Assembly: GCA_033721915.1 (NCBI GenBank)
Contig: JAWWAC010000062.1
Coordinates: 1-16,616, forward strand
DNA from: REBR01 sp033721915
GTDB taxonomy: Bacteria > Pseudomonadota > Gammaproteobacteria > Pseudomonadales > Oleiphilaceae
DNA: 16,616 nt
Direction: 5' to 3'
Shown here: piece by piece, positions 1-7,006 of the stretch
Numbering within the stretch: position 1 is the stretch's first letter
Layout: each line of letters starts with the position of its first letter
The notes under the pieces: generated by a model
What the model saw: only the letters and a program-made list of their open reading frames with translations
Database searches by the model: none
Told to the model about the DNA's origin: nothing
Made by a program: the position numbers and the translations under genes

Positions 1-129
1 AAGACCAAATAGGAGTCCAATGGTGTGGCCCGCACTGGACTCGGGTAGGTTGCTTGAGGTTTGCGGTGACGCAAACCCTAGACGAATGACTGTCCTTGAC
101 AGAACCCGGCTTACAGGCGAACTCTGACT
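1..129 (+). ncRNA. rnpB: RNase P RNA, 3' end (partial at left edge)
   Basis: This is the catalytic RNA of ribonuclease P, which cleaves the 5' leaders of pre-tRNAs. Only the last ~130 nt are present; the 5' part lies left of the window. The conserved type A landmarks are in order: CCAAATAGG near 5-13, GAATGACTGTCC at 84-95, and AGAACCCGGCTTA at 101-113. Two helices expected from the E. coli molecule form here with different bases: GAGTCCA (13-19) pairs with TGGACTC (36-42), and GGTTTGCG (58-65) pairs with CGCAAACC (70-77) around a GTGA (GNRA) loop. That compensatory change is strong evidence for a real RNA. GGCGAACTCT (116-125) should be the 3' strand of helix P1, pairing with the missing 5' end. 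The exact mature 3' end is uncertain by several bases. I see no clear hairpin-plus-T-tract terminator just downstream. Confidence 0.95.
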
Positions 130-328
130 TCTTTATTCCTTCCTCGTTTCCATATCTTCCCTTTTTATCGCAAAACAATCTTAAACTTAATGTCATTTCT
201 AGCTTTGGGGCTCAGTGATCTGTTCTCCATTGGCTTTCTGTGTCCCACTCCATGACCTGCTTCTGCCTGTCCCGCTAACTCCTTGTCGTGCAATAAGAAA
301 TCACTTACCTGAGGGGGGTGGTGGCCGC
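130..328. other. rnpB-mraZ intergenic stretch without a recognisable gene
   Basis: About 200 bases between the end of rnpB and the presumed mra promoter. The first 70 bases are AT-rich and pyrimidine-rich on the + strand (several T runs around 131-165), in contrast to the GC-rich genes downstream. I find no credible ORF, tRNA or good hairpin. A GGTGGTGG word sits at 317-324, just upstream of the proposed -35 element, and recurs at 412-419. Confidence 0.6.
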
Positions 329-357
329 TTGCATTACCACAGGTCTCTTCTTATAGT
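329..357 (+). promoter_or_regulatory. Candidate sigma-70 promoter of the dcw operon (Pmra)
   Basis: TTGCAT (329-334), a 17-base spacer, then TATAGT (352-357). The -10 matches TATAAT at five of six positions; the -35 matches only the first three bases of TTGACA. Transcription would start near 364, so the AGTGGT boxes lie at and just after the start, a position suited to repression. The spacer also holds one inverted copy of the box core (ACCAC, 336-340). Inferred from sequence only. Confidence 0.6.
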
Positions 358-363
358 GTCTGC

Positions 364-400
364 AAGTGGTAAAAAGTGGTGTTAAGTGGTTTTTAGTGGT
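364..400 (+). promoter_or_regulatory. MraZ operator: four AGTGGT direct repeats
   Basis: AGTGGT occurs at 365-370, 375-380, 385-390 and 395-400, exactly 10 bp apart, so all four face the same side of the helix. The first three are preceded by A and the fourth by T. MraZ proteins are known to bind tandem short G-rich repeats (TGGGN or GTGGN type) about one helical turn apart upstream of mraZ. Position, spacing and box sequence all fit autoregulation of the cluster by the adjacent mraZ gene. Confidence 0.85.
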
Positions 401-411
401 TTATGCGGTCC

Positions 412-456
412 GGTGGTGGGAGAATGTGCCATTCCCGTCCACTCACTGCCACCACC
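412..456 (+). promoter_or_regulatory. Stem-loop in the mraZ mRNA leader
   Basis: GGTGGTGG (412-419) is perfectly complementary to CCACCACC (449-456). Inside it, GAATG (422-426) pairs with CATTC (430-434) around a TGC loop, with G420-C435 extending it past a bulged A421. The structure would lie in the transcript between the operator and the mraZ start at 475, ending 18 nt before it. The predicted fold is seen in the sequence; any regulatory role is inference. Confidence 0.55.
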
Positions 457-474
457 TGGGGTAGCAAGCAGCGA

Positions 475-924
475 ATGAGCAATTTTCTCGGCAGTCACGC
501 AATCAACATGGACGCCAAGGGTCGCCTGGCGATTCCTGCCCGTGTGCGTGAGGGGCTGTCGGATGTCTGCCAGGGCCGCATTGTGATCACCGCCCATACC
601 GAAGAGCGTTGTCTCCTGGTTTACCCGGAGCCCCAGTGGGAAGAGGTCCTGCCCCAGGTGGAGGCGCTGGGCACTTTCAACAAGCGGGCGCGTCGTGCGC
701 AGCGCCTTCTGATCGGTTTTGCCACGCCACTTGAGCTGGATGGTGCCGGCCGGGTCCTGATTCCACCCACCCTGCGTGAATACGCGGGGCTGGAGAAAAA
801 ACTGCTTCTGATTGGTCAGGGCCGCAAGCTGGAGCTGTGGAGCGAAGACCGCTGGACAGCCTGGCTGGAAGAAGGCGATGACGACGATGAAATGCCTGAA
901 GAAATGAAGAATCTGTCGCTATGA
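475..924 (+). CDS. mraZ: Transcriptional regulator MraZ
   Basis: First gene of the dcw cluster. MraZ is a ring-forming DNA-binding protein with two AbrB-like (SpoVT-type) halves that represses its own operon. Both halves show the signature: DAKGRLAIPARVR from residue 13 and DGAGRVLIPPTLR from residue 89. Length is 149 aa against 152 in E. coli. I chose ATG 475 because the family begins a few residues before the first DxxGR. In-frame ATGs at 403 and 424 would add 24 or 17 unrelated residues and run into the operator and hairpin. The Shine-Dalgarno is poor (GGGG at 458-461, 13 nt upstream). The C-terminus is unusually acidic (EEGDDDDEMPEE, residues 132-143). Its stop overlaps the rsmH start as ATGA. 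Confidence 0.96.
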   Translation: MSNFLGSHAINMDAKGRLAIPARVREGLSDVCQGRIVITAHTEERCLLVYPEPQWEEVLPQVEALGTFNKRARRAQRLLIGFATPLELDGAGRVLIPPTLREYAGLEKKLLLIGQGRKLELWSEDRWTAWLEEGDDDDEMPEEMKNLSL

Positions 925-1868
925 GTGCCGCCGCCGATCAAAGCCACAACCACGACGCCGTCCTGCTGGAGCAGGCCGTCGACCAGCTGTCGGTGCGCCC
1001 CGATGGCCGTTATGTGGACGGCACCTTCGGCCGTGGCGGTCACAGCCGCGCCATCCTCTCCCGCCTGGGGGGCAAGGGCGCACTGATGGCCATCGACAAG
1101 GACCCCAGGGCCATGGCCGAAGGCCGCAAGCTGGCCGCCGAGGATCCCCGCTTCATCATGGTGCGCGGCTCATTTTCCGGCCTTGGCGAGTATCTCTCAC
1201 GCCAGCAGTGGCCCGAGGTGGACGGCATTCTGCTGGATCTGGGGGTGTCCTCCCCCCAGCTGGATGACGCCAGCCGCGGCTTCAGTTTCATGCGTTCGGG
1301 GCCACTGGATATGCGCATGGACCCGGACAGCGGCGAAAGTGCCGCCCAGTGGCTTGCGCACGCGGACGAGAAAACCATTGCCGACGTGATTTACCAGTAC
1401 GGCGAAGAACGCTTTTCAAGGCGCATCGCCAGGGCCATTGTGGCCCGCCGCGAAGAACAGATGCCACTGGTCACCACCGATGAGCTGGCCAACCTGGTGG
1501 CCGCGGCCGTGCCCAAGCGGGAGAAGGGCAAGCACCCGGCCACGCGCACCTTTCAGGCCATCCGCATCCATATCAACGGCGAGCTGGCGGATCTGGAAGC
1601 GGTGCTGGAAGCGGCGCTGCCGGCACTGGCGGTCAACGGGCGCCTGGTGGTGATCAGCTTTCACTCACTGGAAGACCGTCTGGTCAAGCGCTTTATGCGC
1701 GATGCCAGCCAGGGAACGCCGCTGCCCAAAGGGGTGCCGGTCACCGCCAGTGAGGCGCGCACCCCCTTTGAGGTGGTGGGCAAACCGGTGAAGGCCGGCC
1801 GTGATGAAATCGAGCGCAATGTCAGGGCACGCAGTGCCGTGATGCGCACCTTGCAGCGCATAGCCTGA
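921..1868 (+). CDS. rsmH: 16S rRNA (cytosine1402-N4)-methyltransferase
   Basis: Also called MraW. It transfers a methyl group from S-adenosylmethionine to N4 of C1402 in 16S rRNA, fine-tuning the ribosomal P site. The SAM-binding motif DGTFGRGGHS is at residues 33-42, an acidic position follows in AIDKDPRA (D60), and the family motif LLDLGVSSPQLD is near 104-115 followed by RGFSF and GPLDMRMD. The C-terminal half contains the conserved ISFHSLEDRLVKRFM. Length is 315 aa, against 313 in E. coli. It starts inside the mraZ stop (ATGA, 4-base overlap) with only a weak Shine-Dalgarno, so translation is probably coupled to mraZ. ftsL follows after 17 bases. Confidence 0.97.
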   Translation: MSAAADQSHNHDAVLLEQAVDQLSVRPDGRYVDGTFGRGGHSRAILSRLGGKGALMAIDKDPRAMAEGRKLAAEDPRFIMVRGSFSGLGEYLSRQQWPEVDGILLDLGVSSPQLDDASRGFSFMRSGPLDMRMDPDSGESAAQWLAHADEKTIADVIYQYGEERFSRRIARAIVARREEQMPLVTTDELANLVAAAVPKREKGKHPATRTFQAIRIHINGELADLEAVLEAALPALAVNGRLVVISFHSLEDRLVKRFMRDASQGTPLPKGVPVTASEARTPFEVVGKPVKAGRDEIERNVRARSAVMRTLQRIA

Positions 1869-1885
1869 GGCACCGGGAGAGCACC

Positions 1886-2269
1886 ATGGGAGCCGTTCAG
1901 ATCCACAGGTCAGCACCGGCCGCAGACCGCCTCAGGGGGGCTCTGGGTCAGGCCATGCGTGTTTCCAGGCGGGTTTTCTACGGGCTCTGGCAGCGGGATC
2001 TGCTGATCACGCTGGTGCTGGTTGTCATGCTGCTGGGCTCGGCCATGGCTGTCAGCCATGCGGCCTACCGCAACCGGGTCCTGTTCAGCGAGCTGAGCGA
2101 GCTGCACCAGCAGCGGGATGCCTACCAGCGCCAATGGAGTCAGTTGCTGCTGGAGCAAAGTGCCTTCAGCGCCCACAGCCACGTGGAGCGGGAGGCGGTC
2201 CAGAACCTGCAGATGCGGGTGCCGGACCGGGAGGACATTGTGGTGGTCAGAACCCATGACCGGCACTGA
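1886..2269 (+). CDS. ftsL: Cell division protein FtsL
   Basis: Small bitopic division protein that forms the FtsQLB complex with FtsB and FtsQ and activates septal synthesis by FtsW-FtsI. The 127 aa protein has a basic cytoplasmic N-terminus (about 1-37), one transmembrane helix (about 38-58, rich in L, V and M) and a periplasmic heptad-like coiled coil (about 62-110). This is the expected architecture and near the E. coli length of 121 aa. The start at 1886 is supported by GGGAGA at 1875-1880, five bases upstream. FtsL is poorly conserved in sequence, so the call rests on topology plus its place between rsmH and ftsI. It is followed by an unusual 125-bp gap. Confidence 0.93.
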   Translation: MGAVQIHRSAPAADRLRGALGQAMRVSRRVFYGLWQRDLLITLVLVVMLLGSAMAVSHAAYRNRVLFSELSELHQQRDAYQRQWSQLLLEQSAFSAHSHVEREAVQNLQMRVPDREDIVVVRTHDRH

Positions 2270-2278
2270 CGGCAACAG

Positions 2279-2295
2279 GCCCCCTGATGGGGGGC
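2279..2295 (+). promoter_or_regulatory. Stem-loop 1 in the ftsL-ftsI gap
   Basis: GCCCCC (2279-2284) pairs with GGGGGC (2290-2295) around a TGATG loop, a perfect 6-bp GC stem starting 10 bases after the ftsL stop. No T-tract follows, so it is not a standard intrinsic terminator. It is the first of three such structures in this gap. Confidence 0.45.
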
Positions 2296-2318
2296 GGGTA
2301 ACAGGCAACACAGCAAGA

Positions 2319-2332
2319 CCCGGTTCGCCGGG
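2319..2332 (+). promoter_or_regulatory. Stem-loop 2 (UUCG loop) in the ftsL-ftsI gap
   Basis: CCCGG (2319-2323) pairs with CCGGG (2328-2332) around TTCG. The loop is a UUCG tetraloop sequence, though closed by G-C rather than the extra-stable C-G. No T-tract follows. Confidence 0.4.
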
Positions 2333-2343
2333 GACAAGCTAGG

Positions 2344-2360
2344 GGCGGCAACAGGCCGCC
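2344..2360 (+). promoter_or_regulatory. Stem-loop 3 in the ftsL-ftsI gap
   Basis: GGCGGC (2344-2349) pairs perfectly with GCCGCC (2355-2360) around an AACAG loop, 34 bases before the ftsI start. It is followed by TTACTGTT, too short and mixed to be a convincing terminator tail. Attenuation, mRNA protection or an RNA processing site are all possible. Confidence 0.45.
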
Positions 2361-2394
2361 TTACTGTTAATGGCACCGTGACGGTTGATCGGAA

Positions 2395-4146
2395 ATGGCA
2401 CAGACACCGCAGCAAGCAACACCGCACTGGCGGCGACGGATCGGCGAGGCCCTGGCGGCCTGGCGCTTCGCCGTTGTGCTGGGTGGTGTGTCGCTGGTGG
2501 TCATGGCCCTGACCGTCCGGCTGTTTGAGCTGCATGTGTTCGAACAGGAGTTTCTCCGCTCACAGGGTGAGCAGCGCACCGTTCGCACTGAAACCATCGA
2601 TGCCCACCGCGGCATGATCTCCGACCGTAACGGTGAGCCCCTGGCCGTCTCCACGCCGGTGGAAACCCTCTGGGTCAACCCCCTTGAGCTGCCTCCCTAC
2701 CATGTGGGCCTGGTGAATCTGGCCCGTATCCTTGAGATGGACGAGGCGGAATTGCGCGAGAAGCTCAAGAGCAACGCCGGACGCCAGTTCATGTACCTCA
2801 AGCGCAAGGTGCAGCCTTCACTGGCCGACCAGGTGCTGTCACTGGACCTGCCCGGTGTGTACAGCCGCCGTGAATACCGCCGCTATTACCCGGCCGGTGA
2901 AGTGGCGGCCCATGTGGTGGGCTTCAGCAACATTGATGAAAAAGGGCAGGAGGGGCTGGAGCTGTCCTTTGACCACTGGCTCAGTGGTCTTCCCGGCAGC
3001 AAGCGGGTCTTGCGGGACAACCGTGGCCGCTCGGTGAAGGACATCAGCCTGGTGGCGGATGCCCAGCCGGGTAACGACCTGAACCTGAGCCTGGATATGC
3101 GGCTGCAGTACCTGGCTTACCGTGAGCTCAAGGCGGTGGTGCAGGCCCACAATGCCAGCGGCGGCACCCTGGTGATGCTGGATGTGCACACCGGGGAGGT
3201 GCTGGCCATGGTCAACCAGCCCGCCTTCAACCCCAACGACCGCAGCCAGCTGGATCCGGCGGCACTGCGCAACCGGGCCATCACGGATCTGTTCGAGCCG
3301 GGCTCCACCATCAAGCCTCTTACCGCGGCAGTGGCACTGGAAAGCGGTGAATACCAGGCCGACACCATTATTGACACCCACCCCGGCCACAAGCGCATGG
3401 GGCGTTTCACCATCCGCGACAGCCGCAACTTCGGCAAGCTGAGCCTGACGGACATCATCGCCAAGTCCAGCAACGTGGGCATCAGCAAGGTGGCTCTGGG
3501 TCTTCCGGATCAGCAGCTGCAGTCGTTCTTCTATCGCCTGGGTCTGGGCCAGTCCACCGGTATCGGCTTCCCCGGTGAGGCGGTCGGCGTCATGCCGGCC
3601 CGCAGCAACTGGCGGCCCGTTGAAACCGCGGCATTGTCCTACGGCTACGGCCTTTCAGTGAACGCACTGCAACTGGCCCAGTCCTACATGGTGCTGGCCA
3701 ATGGCGGGCTGCGTTATCCGGTGACCCTGCTGAAAAGCAGCGAAACGCCACGGGGCGAAAGAGTGATGTCCGAATCCGTGGCCGCCCAGGTGCGTGAGAT
3801 GCTGCGCTCCGTGGTGGAAGAAGGCACCGGTGGCCGTGCCGCCATCAACCTGTATGGCGCCGCCGGCAAGACCGGCACCGTGCACCTGATGGGCAAGAAC
3901 GGTTATGACCGCAGCCGCTACAAGGCCCTGTTTGCCGGCATGGCGCCTGCGGATTCGCCACGGATCGTGGCGGTGATTGCCGTGGATGGCCCCACAGGCA
4001 GCGAATATTACGGCGGCGAAGTGGCCGCCCCGGTGTTCTCCCGGGTCATGGGTGGCGCACTGAGGCTGCTGAATGTGCAGCCGGACAGCGACAGCCCGCC
4101 GGTGATGGCCGATGAGCTGAAACAACGTTTTGGAGGCCAGGGCTGA
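2395..4146 (+). CDS. ftsI: Septal peptidoglycan transpeptidase FtsI (PBP3)
   Basis: Class B penicillin-binding protein that cross-links septal peptidoglycan, partner of FtsW and target of aztreonam-type beta-lactams. A short cytoplasmic tail precedes one transmembrane helix (about 25-44). The pedestal domain follows, with RGMISDRNGEPLAVS at 72-86. The transpeptidase domain carries all three active-site motifs: S304-T-I-K307 (catalytic serine in EPGSTIKP), S358-S-N360 and K492-T-G494. Length is 583 aa against 588 in E. coli. ATG 2395 is the first possible start because an in-frame TGA lies at 2386-2388. The Shine-Dalgarno is weak. The stop shares one base with the murE start (TGATG). Confidence 0.98.
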   Translation: MAQTPQQATPHWRRRIGEALAAWRFAVVLGGVSLVVMALTVRLFELHVFEQEFLRSQGEQRTVRTETIDAHRGMISDRNGEPLAVSTPVETLWVNPLELPPYHVGLVNLARILEMDEAELREKLKSNAGRQFMYLKRKVQPSLADQVLSLDLPGVYSRREYRRYYPAGEVAAHVVGFSNIDEKGQEGLELSFDHWLSGLPGSKRVLRDNRGRSVKDISLVADAQPGNDLNLSLDMRLQYLAYRELKAVVQAHNASGGTLVMLDVHTGEVLAMVNQPAFNPNDRSQLDPAALRNRAITDLFEPGSTIKPLTAAVALESGEYQADTIIDTHPGHKRMGRFTIRDSRNFGKLSLTDIIAKSSNVGISKVALGLPDQQLQSFFYRLGLGQSTGIGFPGEAVGVMPARSNWRPVETAALSYGYGLSVNALQLAQSYMVLANGGLRYPVTLLKSSETPRGERVMSESVAAQVREMLRSVVEEGTGGRAAINLYGAAGKTGTVHLMGKNGYDRSRYKALFAGMAPADSPRIVAVIAVDGPTGSEYYGGEVAAPVFSRVMGGALRLLNVQPDSDSPPVMADELKQRFGGQG

Positions 4147-5645
4147 TGGAACGGGTTCAGACACTCAGCAGCCTGATGCAGGGCACCGTCACCATCCCTT
4201 CGGTGCTGGACGTGCGTCTTCACGGCCTGTCCTCGGACAGCCGAGAGCTGCGCCATGGGGATGGGTTCATTGCCCTGTCCGGCAGCGGCGGCGATGCCTG
4301 GAACCATGTGCCGGAAGCGGTGGCACGGGGTGCCAGCGCGGTGCTGCTGGAGTCGCCCACCTCAGGGCCCTGCTATGAATGGCAGGGTGTACTGATCGTT
4401 CCGGTAGCGGACCTGAGCCAGTGCCATGGGGAACTGGCGGAGCGTTTCTATGGCAGCCCCTCCCAGTCACTGTCCGTGGTGGGGGTGACGGGCACCAATG
4501 GCAAAACCTCGGTTACACGCTTTCTCACCCAGGTGCTCAACGGTGCCGGCATCCGCTGCGCGAGCCTGGGCACTCTGGGCTATGGCTTCCCCGGGGAGGA
4601 GAGCCACGCCAGCCACACCACACCGGATGCGGTGCGTCTGCAGCGGCTTCTTGCTGGTTACCACAGGGCCGGCGCCCGTGCCGTAGTGATGGAGGTGTCC
4701 TCCCATGCACTGGTGCAGGGGCGTGTGGACTGGGTGCATTTCACCGGCGCCATACTCACCAACCTCAGTCAGGATCACCTGGATTACCACGGCACCATGG
4801 AGGCCTACGGAGAGGCCAAGGCCGGGCTCTTCACCCGGCTCAAGCCGGCCTTTGCTGTCGTGAACCGTGACGACCACTTTGGCCTCGGCCTGATAAACCG
4901 GATCGACAGCCACTGCGACGTCTGGAGTTACAGCCTGGAAGGACGGCAGGGGAATCTGCAGCTGCGGGAGCTGAGCCTCGACAAAGAGGGCTTCACGGCC
5001 CGTATTGACGGTGCCGCCGGTCCCATGACACTGCATTGCCCGCTTCTGGGGCGTTTCAATGTGGCCAATGTGATGGCGGCTGTAGGTGCGGCACTGGCAC
5101 TGGATATCGACCCCCGCGTTATTGAGACACAAGCGGCGCAGCTGAGCGCGCCGGCCGGGCGCCTGGAGAGCCTCGGCGCCGCCGGTTGTGCCCGTATGGT
5201 GATTGACTATGCCCACACACCGGATGCCCTGTCCTGTGCACTGGAGGCACTGCGTCCCCATTGCCGCGGGCAGTTGTGGTGCGTCTTCGGCTGTGGCGGC
5301 GACCGGGATAAAAGTAAGCGCCCACTGATGGGTGAAATAGCGGAAAGACTGGCGGACCACCTGATCATTACCGACGACAATCCCCGCAGCGAGGCACCGG
5401 AAGCCATTGCACGGGAAATCCGATCCGGCATGAAAGCCCCCCACAGGGTTCGGGTGATTCACGACCGTCGCCAGGCCATCGAGCAGGCATTGCGACAGTC
5501 CGGCGAGGAAGACCTGGTGCTGGTGGCCGGCAAGGGCCATGAAGACACCCAGGAGCATCGGGGGGTGCGCCGCCCCTTCAGCGACCGCCTGGTAGTGCAG
5601 TCGCTGCTGGAGCGTCACTGTAACAATGGGGAGGTGAGAGCATGA
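4146..5645 (+). CDS. murE: UDP-MurNAc-L-Ala-D-Glu:meso-diaminopimelate ligase
   Basis: Cytoplasmic Mur ligase that adds the third stem-peptide residue using ATP. The N-terminal UDP-MurNAc domain is followed by the ATP loop GTNGKTS at 116-122, then HTTPDAVRLQ, SSHAL and TNLSQDHLDYHG in the central domain. D411-N-P-R414 in the C-terminal domain is the signature of the meso-DAP-specific enzymes, as opposed to lysine-adding ones, so this cell uses DAP. Length is 499 aa, near the E. coli 495. The start has a good GGAGG at 4132-4136, 9 bases upstream, inside the end of ftsI. Its stop overlaps murF as ATGA. Confidence 0.98.
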   Translation: MERVQTLSSLMQGTVTIPSVLDVRLHGLSSDSRELRHGDGFIALSGSGGDAWNHVPEAVARGASAVLLESPTSGPCYEWQGVLIVPVADLSQCHGELAERFYGSPSQSLSVVGVTGTNGKTSVTRFLTQVLNGAGIRCASLGTLGYGFPGEESHASHTTPDAVRLQRLLAGYHRAGARAVVMEVSSHALVQGRVDWVHFTGAILTNLSQDHLDYHGTMEAYGEAKAGLFTRLKPAFAVVNRDDHFGLGLINRIDSHCDVWSYSLEGRQGNLQLRELSLDKEGFTARIDGAAGPMTLHCPLLGRFNVANVMAAVGAALALDIDPRVIETQAAQLSAPAGRLESLGAAGCARMVIDYAHTPDALSCALEALRPHCRGQLWCVFGCGGDRDKSKRPLMGEIAERLADHLIITDDNPRSEAPEAIAREIRSGMKAPHRVRVIHDRRQAIEQALRQSGEEDLVLVAGKGHEDTQEHRGVRRPFSDRLVVQSLLERHCNNGEVRA

Positions 5646-7006
5646 TTGGCAATTTCCGTCTGGGTGAGCTTCGCGAGCCCCTGCAGGGCAGTCTCAGCGG
5701 TGAAAACGTGACCTTTACCGGTGTCTCCATTGACAGCCGCACCACCCGCCCCGGTGATCTTTACATTGCCATCCCCGGGGCACGCTATGACGGCCATGAT
5801 TTTGCCGCCGAGGCCGCTGCCGCCGGTGCCGTCGCCGTGATGGGTGAGCGTGCCATGGCCGTGTCACTGCCACAGATGCAGGTGGCCGACAGCCGCGTTG
5901 CCCTGGGTCAGCTGGGGGCCATGAACCGCCAGCGTTACCAGGGCCCGCTGGTGGCCATCACCGGCAGCTGCGGCAAGACCACCAGCAAGGAAATGCTGGC
6001 CGCCATACTGGGCCACTGTGGCAACACCCTGTACACCAAAGGCAACCTGAACAACGAAATCGGCGCGCCACTGACACTGTTGCGCCTGAGCGAAGAGACC
6101 GAGTATGCGGTGATCGAGCTGGGTGCCAGCGGTGTGGGCGAAATCGCCTGGACCGTGTCACTGGCGGCGCCGCACCTGTCCATACTGACCAACGCCAGCG
6201 AAGCGCACCTGGAGGGCTTTGGCAGTCTTGAGAACATTGTCATTGCCAAGGGTGAGATCATAGAGGGGCTGGGCGAGAGTGGTCGCGCCATTCTCAATGC
6301 CGATGATCCGGCTTTCCCACGCTGGCAGCAGCGGGCAGGGGACCGCACCGTGATCAGTGTCTCCGCCCAGGGTCGTGACGGGGCGGATTACCGGGCCGAA
6401 TCACTGCGCCCGGTGGCCACAGGACTGGAGTTTGTGTGCTGTCGCCCTGACGGCAGCCGCACCGAGGTCAGCCTGCCATTGAGCGGCCCCCACAATGTGT
6501 CCAATGCCCTTCAGGTGATTGCGGCAGCGGAGGCACTGGGTATTGAAGCGGCCCGGTGGGCGCCGGCCCTTGAAACCATGAGCGCCACCCCGGGGCGGCT
6601 CCAGCGCCAGTCACTGACACCGCAGCTGACCCTGCTGGATGACAGTTACAACGCCAATCCCGCCTCCATGAACGCCGCCCTCGCCGCACTGGCCCTGGAA
6701 CCGGGCCGGCGCATCGCGGTGCTGGGGGATATGGCCGAACTGGGCCAGCAGGCACCGGCCAGGCACCAGTCCGTGGCGGCCACAGCCATGGCACTGGGCA
6801 TTGATCACCTGCTGGTGTGTGGCGGTTACGCCGAAGACTATCGCCAGGGCAGTCAGGGCCAGGCCCTGATTGCCCGGGACCACGAAGAACTCATTCAACT
6901 GTTAATGCCGCTGTTGGACCAGCCCGGCACCGTGCTGATCAAGGGATCACGCAGTGCCGCCATGGATCAGCTGGTGGCCATGCTGAAAAAAAGGATTAAA
7001 AGCTGA
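5642..7006 (+). CDS. murF: UDP-MurNAc-tripeptide:D-Ala-D-Ala ligase
   Basis: Last cytoplasmic Mur ligase: joins the D-Ala-D-Ala dipeptide (made by DdlB further along this cluster) to UDP-MurNAc-tripeptide using ATP. The ATP loop GSCGKTTSK is at 108-116, NEIGAPLTLL follows, and the C-terminal DDSYNANPASM begins at residue 333. Length is 454 aa (E. coli 452). The start is marked by a very strong Shine-Dalgarno, GGGGAGGTGA (5628-5637), inside the end of murE. The last codons contain a run of seven A (6986-6992) encoding Lys-Lys, and the stop overlaps mraY by one base. Confidence 0.98.
   Translation: MIGNFRLGELREPLQGSLSGENVTFTGVSIDSRTTRPGDLYIAIPGARYDGHDFAAEAAAAGAVAVMGERAMAVSLPQMQVADSRVALGQLGAMNRQRYQGPLVAITGSCGKTTSKEMLAAILGHCGNTLYTKGNLNNEIGAPLTLLRLSEETEYAVIELGASGVGEIAWTVSLAAPHLSILTNASEAHLEGFGSLENIVIAKGEIIEGLGESGRAILNADDPAFPRWQQRAGDRTVISVSAQGRDGADYRAESLRPVATGLEFVCCRPDGSRTEVSLPLSGPHNVSNALQVIAAAEALGIEAARWAPALETMSATPGRLQRQSLTPQLTLLDDSYNANPASMNAALAALALEPGRRIAVLGDMAELGQQAPARHQSVAATAMALGIDHLLVCGGYAEDYRQGSQGQALIARDHEELIQLLMPLLDQPGTVLIKGSRSAAMDQLVAMLKKRIKS

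Larger units (their letters stand above)
2271..2357 (+). repeat. Direct repeat GGCAACAGGCC bracketing the ftsL-ftsI stem-loops
   Basis: The 11-mer GGCAACAGGCC occurs at 2271-2281 and again at 2347-2357, with a partial related copy (AACAGGCAACA) at 2300-2310. Each full copy supplies one side of a stem-loop. This could be a small duplication within the spacer. Confidence 0.5.

Noticed and set aside
96..101. TTGACA, a perfect -35 hexamer
   Set aside because: It lies inside the conserved 3' part of rnpB and has no good -10 at 16-18 bases downstream.
403..474. N-terminally extended MraZ starting at ATG 403 or ATG 424
   Set aside because: The extra residues do not resemble the family, the region overlaps the operator and leader hairpin, and neither ATG has a well-spaced Shine-Dalgarno.
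2118..2342. Small ORF spanning the ftsL end and the ftsL-ftsI gap
   Set aside because: It is mostly the +1 frame of ftsL, Arg/Cys-rich, with no ribosome binding site or similarity to a known protein.
2344..2370. Stem-loop 3 as an intrinsic terminator after ftsL
   Set aside because: The stem is short and the bases after it (TTACTGTTAA) are not a T-tract; stopping here would also cut essential genes from their promoter.
4467..5618. Long - strand open frame of 383 codons inside murE
   Set aside because: It is the antisense shadow of murE, with low-complexity His/Gly/Gln-rich product and no recognisable domain.
6986..6995. Run of seven A near the murF end as a programmed frameshift site
   Set aside because: It encodes Lys-Lys before a normal C-terminus and also forms part of the mraY ribosome binding region; a shift would gain nothing apparent.
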